Part shown: one piece after another, positions 5,330 through 12,416 of the stretch
How the letters are laid out: each line of letters begins with the position of its first letter
Numbering within the stretch: the stretch's first letter is position 1
Source: Chloroflexota bacterium
Lineage (GTDB): Bacteria > Chloroflexota > Dehalococcoidia > UBA3495
DNA: 13,570 bases
Direction of reading: 5' to 3'
NCBI GenBank assembly: GCA_022563275.1
Contig: JADFNR010000095.1
Span: 1 to 13,570, forward strand
The notes under the pieces: model-generated
What the model was told of the DNA's origin: nothing
Database searches by the model: none
What the model saw: only the letters and a program-made list of their open reading frames with translations
Made by a program: the position numbers and the translations under genes

Positions 5330-5697
5330 TGAAGACCTACAGATTCACCAGACCCAACAACCTCAGCCTGCTTCACGACGAACTGCTGGCCGCTATTCCA
5401 GAATTGAGGCCCGTACCCGTGCCCGGTGAAACCTTGCCCGACGGCAGCATCGCCACGGCGCCGGTAATGACCGTGGAGGGCCTAGGCGACGATATTTGGC
5501 TTGGCGTCCCAGATGACGTTGACGAAGCATTGATCGCCGCCGTGATCGCTGGTCATGATGGGGCCGCTACCCAGGTTGACCAGTCGGCAGACCGAAAAAC
5601 GCGAATCGCGGAACTTCTGCAAACCAGCAGAAGCAATTGGACCACCGCGCAACTGAGGGAAATACTCGAGCTGACCGCCAGGGAAGTAATGGGCTAA
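5329..5697 (+). CDS. Small phage-associated protein, third gene of cassette
   Basis: A 122-residue soluble acidic protein; I do not recognise a named family. Its ATG overlaps the stop of the fibre gene (TGATG at 5327-5331), which is why I prefer it to an upstream ATG at 5290 that lies inside the fibre gene. The first half has a beta-like core (T-V-E-G-L-G-D-D-I-W-L-G-V-P-D-D-V-D-E-A), a pattern I associate with small proteins encoded after phage tail-fibre genes. The C-terminal third (about 88-122) is helical and charged. Coupling to the fibre gene suggests a fibre chaperone or a co-assembled subunit, but this is inferred from position. The convergent hflX ends 51 bases away. Confidence 0.65.
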   Translation: MKTYRFTRPNNLSLLHDELLAAIPELRPVPVPGETLPDGSIATAPVMTVEGLGDDIWLGVPDDVDEALIAAVIAGHDGAATQVDQSADRKTRIAELLQTSRSNWTTAQLREILELTAREVMG

Positions 5698-5698
5698 C

Positions 5699-5707
5699 AG
5701 GTTATGT
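5699..5707 (+). repeat. Partial repeat copy D at the right edge of the cassette
   Basis: AGGTTATGT, nine bases identical to the centre of copy C in opposite orientation, beginning two bases after the stop of the last cassette gene. Copies C and D would frame the three phage-like genes. The match does not extend into the AGATAG part, so this could be chance. Confidence 0.25.
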
Positions 5708-5726
5708 CGTGCGCGAGACAGCCAGT

Positions 5727-5741
5727 GGAGGGCGGCCCTCT
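5727..5741. terminator. Hairpin between the convergent cassette and hflX
   Basis: GGAGGG (5727-5732) pairs with CCCTCT (5736-5741) across a three-base loop, in the 50 bases between two convergent stop codons (5697 and 5748). It has no T-run on either side, so it would be an unconventional bidirectional terminator or simply a pausing structure. Confidence 0.28.
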
Positions 5742-5747
5742 CCTCCG

Positions 5748-6884
5748 TTAACGCCCTCGGCCGCCGCCGGACGGACTAACAACAGTCAACGGGCCATCGA
5801 TGGCGACGAGCGTTTTTTCGATCTCTATAAGCAGGTCGTCCAAATTCCATCCCTTGGTGGCCGACACCAAGATGCCCGGCTGCGCTTCGTGGGCCGGAAG
5901 CCCGTTTGGAACCCCACTGGACCGGTCAGCCGGACCATCCGCCATCAGGTCCATCTTGTTCATAACCAAGATCTTGGGCCGGTCCGATAACCCCAGGTCA
6001 TCCAGGGTTTTTTCCACGACCTTGGTCTGCTCCGGGGCTTTGGGGTGGGTAACGTCAATGACGTGAAGGAGGATGTCCGCCTCATTCAGTTCTTCCAACG
6101 TGGCCCGGAAAGCCGCAACCACCTTGGGAGAAAGTTTCTGGATGAACCCCACGGTGTCGCTGAGGAGCAGCGGCGCGCCGGAAGGGAGCCTGATGCGCCG
6201 GGTCACCGGGTCCAGGGTCGAAAACAGTTGGTCGGCGGCGGTCACCTTGGCGTTGCTAAGAGCATTGAAAAGGGTGCTTTTGCCGGCGTTGGTGTAGCCG
6301 ACCAAGGTCGCCATGGGGATACTGGACCTCTTGCGGCGCTCCATGTGCAGGGTGCGCCGGCGGCGTACCGCCGCCAGTTCCGACTTGATCTTCTGCAGGC
6401 GGTTTCGCACCAGCCGCCGGTCTGTTTCGATCTGGGTCTCGCCGGGCCCTCTGGTGCCGATGCCGCCGCCCAAACGCTCTAGGTGAGACCACTGGCCGGC
6501 CAGGCGGGGCAGCAGGTACTCATGCTGGGCCAGCTCCACCTGTAATTTTCCCTCGTGGGTCGAGGCGTGTTGACCGAATACATCCAGGATCAGGGCGGTC
6601 CGGTCGATGACCTTGCGGCCAAGGGCGTTCTCCAGGTTGCGCTGCTGGGCGGGAGTGAGCTCGTCATCGAAGATGACCACGTCAGCTTCCAGGTCTTCCA
6701 TCATCTCGCGGATCTCGTCAACCTTGCCGGAGCCGACGTAGGTGGAGCCGAGGCGGTTCGCCCGCTGGGTGACCCGGCCGACAACCACCGCTCCAGCGGT
6801 GTTGGCCAGGTACTCGAGTTCGGCGAGGGTGTCTTCCAGAGACCACGGGTGGTCGCGGCGGTTCATCTCGACCGCGACAAGCAC
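5748..6884 (-). CDS. hflX: Ribosome-associated GTPase HflX
   Basis: HflX binds the large ribosomal subunit and splits stalled or hibernating 70S ribosomes. Numbered from the GTG at 6884: N-terminal HflX domain (about 1-180) with T109-H-E-G-K-L-Q-V-E and the glycine-rich G139[12 protein letters not shown]; then the G domain with G1 G196-x4-G-K-S-T204, G2 around T223-L-D-P, G3 D243-T-V-G, G4 N309-K-M-D and G5 S341-A-T. All are intact. The start is uncertain: residues matching the family (E-K-A before V-L-V) continue upstream of the GTG, but between it and the dapL stop at 6960-6962, 25 in-frame codons contain no ATG, GTG or TTG, only ATA codons at 6914 and 6947. No good Shine-Dalgarno precedes the GTG. 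It is the last gene of the minus-strand run. Confidence 0.95.
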   Translation of the reverse strand: MLVAVEMNRRDHPWSLEDTLAELEYLANTAGAVVVGRVTQRANRLGSTYVGSGKVDEIREMMEDLEADVVIFDDELTPAQQRNLENALGRKVIDRTALILDVFGQHASTHEGKLQVELAQHEYLLPRLAGQWSHLERLGGGIGTRGPGETQIETDRRLVRNRLQKIKSELAAVRRRRTLHMERRKRSSIPMATLVGYTNAGKSTLFNALSNAKVTAADQLFSTLDPVTRRIRLPSGAPLLLSDTVGFIQKLSPKVVAAFRATLEELNEADILLHVIDVTHPKAPEQTKVVEKTLDDLGLSDRPKILVMNKMDLMADGPADRSSGVPNGLPAHEAQPGILVSATKGWNLDDLLIEIEKTLVAIDGPLTVVSPSGGGRGR

Positions 6885-6959
6885 CGCTTTTTCCGGTTCG
6901 GGCTCAACCGGTATAGAGGAACGTTTGCCTGAGGAGCGTTTACTTATCGACTCTACTCT

Positions 6960-8147
6960 CTAGGTCTGGTTGCCCTTGGGTGGGGGGATCTTCCAGGTCT
7001 CCATCCGCTGGCAGCCCTTTTCAACCTGCTCGTCTGGAGTGGTCAGGGACAGGCGGATGTAACCTTCTCCATATTTCCCGTAGCTGGAACCGGGGGTTAC
7101 CACCACGTCCAACTCCTCCAGGAGCAATTGGGCCATCTCGGCTGAGGTGTAGCCATCCGGAATCCTGGCCCAGATATATAGGCTAGCACGGGGAACGGCG
7201 ACGTTCATACCCATGGCTTTAACGGCTTTGATGACCCTATCGCGGCGGCGGGTGTAGGCGTCCACGTTGTCAGCCACGCAATCTTGGGGGCCGGTTAGAG
7301 CCTCCATGGCCATCTCCTGGACGGCCTGGGGCACCCCCGAATCCAGGTTGGCTTTGATCTGGAACAGGGCTTTGATCATGTCGGCGTTGCCCACGGCCAT
7401 GCCGATACGCCAACCGGTCATGTTATAGGTCTTGGACAGTGAGTGGAACTCCAGGCCAATGTCCTTGGAACCGGCCACCTGCAGGTAGCTGATGGGCGTG
7501 TACCCGTCGTAGCCGATCTCGCTGTAGGCGGCGTCGTGGAGCAGCGCGATGTCGTTCTCCCTGCAGAAATCGATGGCCGAGAGGAAGTCTTCTTCGCTGG
7601 CGACGGCGCTGGTGGGGTTATTGGGATAGTTCAGCCACATCAACTTGGCGTTCTTGGCCACGTCGGCGGGGATGGCGTCCAGCTCGGGAAGCCAGCCGTT
7701 CTTCTCGTACAGCGGCATTATGTGGCTCTCGGCCCCCGCGAACATGGTGCCCACGCCGTAGACCGGGTAGGCCGGGTCCGGGATCAAGGCGATGTCGCCT
7801 GGGTCCAGGAAGCAGAATGCGGCGTGGCCGATGCCCTCTTTGGCGCCGATCAAAGGCAGCACTTCGGTATCCGGGTCCAGCTTCACGTTGAAGCGGGTGT
7901 CGTACCACTGGGCGAAGGCCCGCCGCATCTCAGGCAGGCCGTCGGTCTCGGGATACCGATGGTTGGGCGCGTGCTGTGACGCGGTCAACAGCCGGTCGAT
8001 GATGGGCTGGGGCGTGGGTATGTCGGGGTCTCCGATGCCAAAGGTGACAACATCCACCCCCGCGGCACGCTTCTCCGCGATGATCCGCGATATCTCAACG
8101 AAAGGGTAGGGCGACAGCTTGCCCAAACGGTCCGAGAATTTCACCAT
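6960..8147 (-). CDS. dapL: LL-diaminopimelate aminotransferase
   Basis: A PLP-dependent class I/II aminotransferase that converts L-tetrahydrodipicolinate plus glutamate to LL-diaminopimelate in one step, replacing DapD/DapC/DapE. The 395 residues show the family layout: F36-G-I-G-D-P-D-I-P, Y65-P-E-T-D-G-L near the substrate, D124-P-A-Y-P, N173-Y-P-N-N-P-T, D205-A-A-Y-S-E-I binding the PLP ring, the Schiff-base lysine K239 in S-L-S-K-T-Y-N-M-T-G-W-R, and an arginine for the carboxylate in the late G-Y-I-R-L-S-L. The assignment to DapL rather than another aspartate aminotransferase relies on this motif set and on dapF two genes upstream. The start is ATG 8147; a GGGGAGA lies rather far upstream. 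The TAG stop is in the same frame as hflX. Confidence 0.88.
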   Translation of the reverse strand: MVKFSDRLGKLSPYPFVEISRIIAEKRAAGVDVVTFGIGDPDIPTPQPIIDRLLTASQHAPNHRYPETDGLPEMRRAFAQWYDTRFNVKLDPDTEVLPLIGAKEGIGHAAFCFLDPGDIALIPDPAYPVYGVGTMFAGAESHIMPLYEKNGWLPELDAIPADVAKNAKLMWLNYPNNPTSAVASEEDFLSAIDFCRENDIALLHDAAYSEIGYDGYTPISYLQVAGSKDIGLEFHSLSKTYNMTGWRIGMAVGNADMIKALFQIKANLDSGVPQAVQEMAMEALTGPQDCVADNVDAYTRRRDRVIKAVKAMGMNVAVPRASLYIWARIPDGYTSAEMAQLLLEELDVVVTPGSSYGKYGEGYIRLSLTTPDEQVEKGCQRMETWKIPPPKGNQT

Positions 8148-8170
8148 CTCGACTTCAGTTCTCCCCGTAT

Positions 8171-8392
8171 CTAGATTGAATCATTCGCCTCAACTCCAGG
8201 TGGCAATGGATCCCCTCTATCCCCGTATGAAGCAATAAATCCTGCCGCCACGCTCTGAAGGTTCTCCATCACTTCCGTAGGAGTGTCTCCCCAGGCCCTG
8301 CATCCGGGCAGGGCGGGGACTTCAGCCATGTATCTGTCCTCGGTGGCATCGCTGGGCTGGTGGATCACGAGTGAAAGTTTGTAAAGTTTCAT
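8171..8392 (-). CDS. HicB-like small protein, no HicA partner
   Basis: A 73-residue protein with the partial RNase H-like fold of the HicB antitoxin family: a first strand (Y4-K-L-S-L-V-I), then Y21-M-A-E-V-P-A-L-P-G-C31-R-A-W-G-D-T-P-T-E-V-M-E-N-L, the family signature, and a helix ending in about 20 polar residues. True HicB antitoxins inhibit the HicA mRNA interferase and usually carry a C-terminal DNA-binding domain; here that domain is absent and no HicA-like gene (about 60 residues, with a dsRBD-like fold) lies on either side. It starts 10 bases after the dapF stop and ends 23 bases before dapL, so it is co-transcribed with lysine biosynthesis genes. Such solitary HicB-like proteins are common; their role is not known. 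Confidence 0.85.
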   Translation of the reverse strand: MKLYKLSLVIHQPSDATEDRYMAEVPALPGCRAWGDTPTEVMENLQSVAAGFIASYGDRGDPLPPGVEANDSI

Positions 8393-8402
8393 GGCACTGT
8401 CC

Positions 8403-9254
8403 CTATGTCCATTCCCCGCTGAAGACTTCTTCCGCCGGGCCTTCCAAAAAGACCTCGCCCTGGCCGTCCCAGTCCACTTTTAGAGTGCCTCCGGGCAGGG
8501 TTATGTCAACCGTTTTTTCGCTGTGTCCGCAAAGCATGGCCGCCACGGCGATGCCGCAGGCGCCGGTGCCGCAGGCCAGTGTCTCGCCCGAACCCCTCTC
8601 CCAGACCCGCGCCGTCAGGTGGGCCGGACCGTCCACGTTCACGATCTCAAAGTTGACCCGGTTGGGGAAGATCGAGTGGTGCTCCACCTTGGGTCCAACG
8701 GTGTGCAACGGGAACTCGGCCACCGGCGTGTCCATGAATGTGACAGCATGGGGATTGCCCATGGAAACGAAAGTGAGCGGAAGGTCATATTCGTCCATCT
8801 GGAACGGATAGTTCAAAACCGGTCCCGGCCCGTATTCCCCGGCCGGTTCCAGCTTCACCGGAACGTCGTTGGGGTTAAATATCGGAGTTCCCATGGACAC
8901 CCTGGCTCCGTTGATCCGGCCGTTCTCAGTGATTGGGACTACGTGCCGGATGCCGGCAAGAGTTTCAACGCTGACCGAGGCAGCCGAGGCTGAAACGATG
9001 CCGCGGTCGATGGCATATTTTGCGAAGCAACGGATGCCGTTTCCGCACATCTCGGCTTCGGACCCGTCAGCGTTGAACATGCTCATCTTGAGGTCGGCTA
9101 CGTCGGAGTCCTTGATCAATATCAGGCCGTCGCCGCCCACACCAAAATGGCGGTCGCTCATCCGGCGGGCCAATTCGGGCCAGTCACGGCTTTCCGACCG
9201 GGCATCAACGTACACATAGTCGTTGCCGGCGCCGTGCATCTTGGTGAATTTCAT
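8403..9254 (-). CDS. dapF: Diaminopimelate epimerase
   Basis: A PLP-independent epimerase that interconverts LL- and meso-diaminopimelate, the last step before lysine and the peptidoglycan cross-linking residue. It is 283 residues, the usual length. The two-base mechanism uses C70 (in E68-M-C-G-N-G-I-R-C) and C228 (in G223-E-T-L-A-C-G-T-G-A-C); both are present. Other family positions are N11 in H-G-A-G-N-D, D42 in G-V-G-G-D-G, N61-A-D-G-S, N167-P-H, and E219-R-G-S-G-E. The ATG at 9254 has AGGAG seven bases upstream. It lies 27 bases after miaA and feeds from the product of dapL, which is encoded two genes later, so the two enzymes of the DapL pathway are made from one transcript. Confidence 0.96.
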   Translation of the reverse strand: MKFTKMHGAGNDYVYVDARSESRDWPELARRMSDRHFGVGGDGLILIKDSDVADLKMSMFNADGSEAEMCGNGIRCFAKYAIDRGIVSASAASVSVETLAGIRHVVPITENGRINGARVSMGTPIFNPNDVPVKLEPAGEYGPGPVLNYPFQMDEYDLPLTFVSMGNPHAVTFMDTPVAEFPLHTVGPKVEHHSIFPNRVNFEIVNVDGPAHLTARVWERGSGETLACGTGACGIAVAAMLCGHSEKTVDITLPGGTLKVDWDGQGEVFLEGPAEEVFSGEWT

Positions 9255-9281
9255 GTCTGGACTCCTAGTGGGACGGGAGGC

Positions 9282-10244
9282 TCATTGTACCACAGGGCCG
9301 GTGTCTGACAGGTGCGCCAGAAGGAAGTCTCCGGCCTTCCTGACGAGGCCCGGATCGGCGGCGTCCAGCCACGTTATCCGGCGGTCTCCAGGCTTGAACC
9401 AGGTGAATTGACGCCGCGCCAGGCGGTGGGTCTGGGTCTTCGTGCGGGAGACAGCCTCGTCCAGTGACAACTCGCCCATCAGATGCTGGCCCAGTTCCCG
9501 GTAGCCGGGGCTGTTCAGGGCGCCCTGGCCCATGGGGTATCCAGCCTGGACCAAGCGTTCTACCTCAGCCAGAAAACCGGCCTCCATCATGGCGTCCACC
9601 CGGTCGTCGATGCGCCGGTAGAGAGCTTTGCGTTCCATGGTCAGCCCGATCACCAAGTTTCTCACGGGCCTGTGGGCAGGGCTCGCCAACTCGGATGGCT
9701 TCGAGCCGGTGGCGTGGTAGATCTCCAGGGCGCGCACCACCCGCCTGACATTGCGGGGGTCCAGGGCGTCGGCCCGGTCCGGGTCGACCTGCCTCAGCCG
9801 GTCGTGGATGGCCTGGGCCCCACCTTCTTCCGATGCTTCTCGCTCCAGGGCCGCCCTGAATTCCGGGTCTGGTGGCACCTGAGGCACTGACTGCCCCTCC
9901 AACAGCGCCCAAACGTACTGACCTGTCCCACCGGCCACGATGGGAATCAGCCCTCTGGCGCCGATGTCCGCCGACGCCTGCTTCGCCAAGGGCAGGAAAG
10001 CGCCCAGTCCAAAAGATTCCGACGGCTCAAGCAGGTCCAGCAAGTGGTGTCGTGAGAGGGCACGCTCTTCCGGGGTGGGCTTGGCCGTGCCGATGTCCAT
10101 GCCCCGGTAGACCTGGCGGCTGTCGGCGTTAACAACCTCTCCGCCGAAACGCCGGCATAGCTCAACGGCAAGTTGGGTTTTGCCCACGGCGGTGGGACCG
10201 ACGATAGCGATCAGTGGTGTAGAGTTCGGAGTCTTGGTATCCAC
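9282..10244 (-). CDS. miaA: tRNA dimethylallyltransferase
   Basis: Transfers a dimethylallyl group from DMAPP to N6 of A37 in tRNAs reading UNN codons. The 320 residues show the P-loop G16-P-T-A-V-G-K-T23, the D41-S-R-Q-V-Y-R-G-M-D-I-G-T-A-K-P catalytic and substrate segment, G-G-T-G-Q-Y around residue 105 (the family has G-G-T-G-L/M-Y), the N-V-R-R-V-x-R-A-L-E segment, and a late Q-T-x-R-L-A-R-R-Q-x-T-W-F motif. Length and motifs fit an intact enzyme. The start appears to be a GTG at 10244, giving a short leader before the P-loop as expected. No Shine-Dalgarno precedes it; instead a TAGAAT lies just upstream, which could allow a leaderless internal transcript. It lies 35 bases from tpiA and 27 from dapF. 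Confidence 0.96.
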   Translation of the reverse strand: MDTKTPNSTPLIAIVGPTAVGKTQLAVELCRRFGGEVVNADSRQVYRGMDIGTAKPTPEERALSRHHLLDLLEPSESFGLGAFLPLAKQASADIGARGLIPIVAGGTGQYVWALLEGQSVPQVPPDPEFRAALEREASEEGGAQAIHDRLRQVDPDRADALDPRNVRRVVRALEIYHATGSKPSELASPAHRPVRNLVIGLTMERKALYRRIDDRVDAMMEAGFLAEVERLVQAGYPMGQGALNSPGYRELGQHLMGELSLDEAVSRTKTQTHRLARRQFTWFKPGDRRITWLDAADPGLVRKAGDFLLAHLSDTGPVVQ

Positions 10245-10249
10245 GATAT

Positions 10250-10255
10250 AAATTC
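10250..10255 (-). promoter_or_regulatory. Possible internal -10 element before miaA
   Basis: TAGAAT on the minus strand, five of six consensus bases, placed so that transcription would begin at or next to the GTG start of miaA. There is no good -35 and no ribosome site in the 35-base gap. Weak evidence for an internal, leaderless start. Confidence 0.2.
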
Positions 10256-10279
10256 TACGCGCCGAACTCGGCCGGGTAA

Positions 10280-11038
10280 CTAACCCTTGGCGGCGGCGAC
10301 GGCGGCGGCCACCTGGAGGAACGAGTCGGCCTCCAGCGCCGCCCCGCCCACCAATCCGCCGTGGATGCAGTCTTGGGCGGCGTAGTCGCCGGCGTTGCCG
10401 GCGTTCATGCTGCCACCGTACAGCAGGGAGATGTCGCCGGCGGCGGCAGAAAAAATGCCGCGCAAGGTTTCCAGGATCACTCCTCCCATGATCTCGGCGG
10501 CGGTCTCCGGGGTGGCGGACTGGCCGGTGCCGATGGCCCAGATAGGCTCGTAGGCAACGATCAGACCTGAGGCGTCGCTGACTCCCTCAAGCCCGGCGCG
10601 GACCTGGCCGCTGATAACGTCCGAGGCCTGACCTTTCTCTCTCTGCTCCAGGGACTCTCCGACGCACAAGATGGGCTTAAGTCCGGCCGCTTGGGCCGCT
10701 TTTATCTTGTTATTGACCGATTCGTCGGTCTCGCCGAACATCTGGCGGCGTTCGGAGTGGCCCAGTATCACGTAATCGCAAAGGCCTTTGAGCATACCCG
10801 GCGAGACTTCCCCGGTGAAGGCCCCGGATTCTTGGAAATGCATGTTCTGGGCGCCCACTTTAACCGCCGAACCCTTGACGGCGTCACTGACCGCCGCCAG
10901 AGAGACGAAGGGAGGGCAGAGCACGAGTTCCACGCCGGGGACAGCCCCGGAGCCGTCCCGCACGGCAGCGGCCAGGGCGGCGGCCTCCGAGACGGTGGTG
11001 TTCATCTTCCAGTTTCCGGCGACGACCAGATCTGGCAT
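10280..11038 (-). CDS. tpiA: Triosephosphate isomerase
   Basis: Interconverts dihydroxyacetone phosphate and glyceraldehyde 3-phosphate. The 252 residues carry the complete active site: N9-W-K11 (N9 and K11 bind substrate), H94 in L-G-H-S-E-R-R (electrophile), and E164 in A-Y-E-P-I-W-A-I-G-T-G (catalytic base and the mobile loop 6). The phosphate-binding Y-G-G-S-M and G-G-L-V-G-G-A are present near the C-terminus. The ATG at 11038 has GGAG nine bases upstream. It is the third glycolytic gene of the minus-strand run, 82 bases after apgM. The C-terminus is very Ala-rich, which is ordinary for the family in GC-rich genomes. Confidence 0.97.
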   Translation of the reverse strand: MPDLVVAGNWKMNTTVSEAAALAAAVRDGSGAVPGVELVLCPPFVSLAAVSDAVKGSAVKVGAQNMHFQESGAFTGEVSPGMLKGLCDYVILGHSERRQMFGETDESVNNKIKAAQAAGLKPILCVGESLEQREKGQASDVISGQVRAGLEGVSDASGLIVAYEPIWAIGTGQSATPETAAEIMGGVILETLRGIFSAAAGDISLLYGGSMNAGNAGDYAAQDCIHGGLVGGAALEADSFLQVAAAVAAAKG

Positions 11039-11120
11039 GGGGTCTATCTCCAGTTAGCGAGTTGGGGACGGGCGCGCTTCGTCGATTGCCAGTTTCACGA
11101 AAACCCGGCGAGCGAGCCGC

Positions 11121-12326
11121 CTAGGGTCCGAACTTGGTCATCTTGCCGGCGTGGGAGAGGCCCAGCACCATCACACTGGTGGCCGGGATGCTCCCGATGG
11201 CCCCCAGAGCGCAGGCCTTCTCGTCGAAGGTGGGGACTCCCTGGCCCTTGGTCAGCTTGGAGTGAAGCAGGAAGGGCACCTGGTGCCAGCTATGGGCGGC
11301 CATTATGGCTGGGGTGGCGTGGTCGCCGGCGATCATCAAGACATCAGGCTCTAGTGCGAGTATCTCTGGGATGAACGGGTCCAACTCCTCCAGACACTTG
11401 ACCTTGGCGTCGAAGTCGCCGTCCTCACCAGCGGCGTCGGCCGGCTTGTAGTGGATGAAGAAGAAATCGTGCTTGTCCCAATTGGACCGCAGAGTGTCCA
11501 CCTCGTCGGCGAAGGTGCGGCCCGTGGGGATGACGTTCATACCGGCCACCGTGGCCAGGCCCCGGTACATGGGGTAGGCGGCGATGGCGGCCGGGTCCAG
11601 CCGGTATACCTCGCCCATGGGAGGAAGCGCCGGCATCTTGGCGAAACCCCGCAGCAGCAGCATGTTGGCCCGTTCTTCCTCGGACATCAACTGGGCTGCC
11701 TGCTTCACAAACTCGTTGACCACGTCCGCCGTCTTCTGGGCCTCGGGCTTCAGCGGCTTCACCGCCAGGGCCTTGGCGCCTGTAACTTGTGGGTCGGTCT
11801 CAGTCACGTCCGCGGACAGGCCTTCGCCCCGCAGCCGCAGCACGAAGCGGTAGTCCTGGACGGAGAATACATCCAACTGCACTCCGGGGATCTCGATGCG
11901 GTCCAGCCGTTGGCAGATGGGGGCGCTGAGCTCGGTGGGGATCCGGCCGGCCCGGCGGTCGGTGAGAAGGCCATCGCCATCAACGGTGCAGAAGTTGCCC
12001 CTGGCGGCCACGTCTCCAGGCGCCAGGTCCACCTCGATACCCAAGGCTTCCAGGGCCCCGCGGCCGATCTGGTGCTTCAACGGGTCGTAGCCGAATAGGG
12101 CCAGGTGGCCGGGGCCGCTGCCGGGGGCCACGCCGGGCAACACCGGAGTGGTCAACCCGCAGGCGCTCACCTGGGCCAGAGCGTCCAGGTTGGGGATGTG
12201 GGCGGTTTCCAGTTCCGACTTGCCGGTGTCCGGGTGGGCCAGGCCACCCAAACCGTCAACCACCAACAACACGATCTTGGACGGTGTGTTGGTATAGCAG
12301 TCTCTTAATTCTTCAACATCGATCAT
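11121..12326 (-). CDS. apgM: 2,3-bisphosphoglycerate-independent phosphoglycerate mutase, archaeal type
   Basis: Interconverts 3- and 2-phosphoglycerate by a phosphoserine route in the alkaline phosphatase superfamily. It has 401 residues, the length of the archaeal-type (ApgM) family, shorter than the bacterial GpmI (about 510). Visible: metal ligand D24 in V-V-D-G-L-G-G, nucleophile S70 in G-S-G-P-G-H-L-A-L-F-G-Y-D-P, the H292-Y-K-P-A-D297-A-A-G-E301-D-G segment, G334-D-H336-A-T-P, and H345-S-W-H-Q-V-P. In archaeal members and in GpmI the position of E301 is usually the metal ligand His (G-H-D-G or G-H-T-G); here it is Glu. A weak ribosome site (AGGA) ten bases before the ATG lies inside the palindromic repeat upstream. 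It sits between pgk and tpiA, as expected for lower glycolysis. Confidence 0.93.
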   Translation of the reverse strand: MIDVEELRDCYTNTPSKIVLLVVDGLGGLAHPDTGKSELETAHIPNLDALAQVSACGLTTPVLPGVAPGSGPGHLALFGYDPLKHQIGRGALEALGIEVDLAPGDVAARGNFCTVDGDGLLTDRRAGRIPTELSAPICQRLDRIEIPGVQLDVFSVQDYRFVLRLRGEGLSADVTETDPQVTGAKALAVKPLKPEAQKTADVVNEFVKQAAQLMSEEERANMLLLRGFAKMPALPPMGEVYRLDPAAIAAYPMYRGLATVAGMNVIPTGRTFADEVDTLRSNWDKHDFFFIHYKPADAAGEDGDFDAKVKCLEELDPFIPEILALEPDVLMIAGDHATPAIMAAHSWHQVPFLLHSKLTKGQGVPTFDEKACALGAIGSIPATSVMVLGLSHAGKMTKFGP

Positions 12327-12328
12327 CT

Positions 12329-12365
12329 TTTAATTCCTCGCCCGCTGGGCAAGATCGGCAAGGCT
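12329..12365 (-). repeat. Palindromic intergenic repeat, copy 2
   Basis: Same three blocks as at 1372-1406, in the same order on the minus strand: AGCCTTGCC (12365-12357), GGGCGAGG (12343-12336) and AATTAAA (12335-12329). A hairpin forms within it (12353-12347 with 12343-12337, seven pairs including one G-T, three-base loop). It ends three bases before the apgM ATG, so its GAGGA serves as the ribosome site and the hairpin could affect apgM translation. Confidence 0.5.
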
Positions 12366-12416
12366 TAATCCCTCTCCCCACAGCTTACCACCCATGGCCT
12401 TTTGGCCCTATCCCGG

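Noticed and set aside
8171..8392. Complete HicAB toxin-antitoxin system
   Set aside because: Both flanks are fully occupied by dapF and dapL, so there is no room for a hicA gene.
11090..11115. Terminator between apgM and tpiA
   Set aside because: These genes are transcribed from apgM towards tpiA; a four-base GC stem near GGCTCGCTCGCC followed by TTTT exists on the minus strand, but it is too short to call and would cut an otherwise continuous run.
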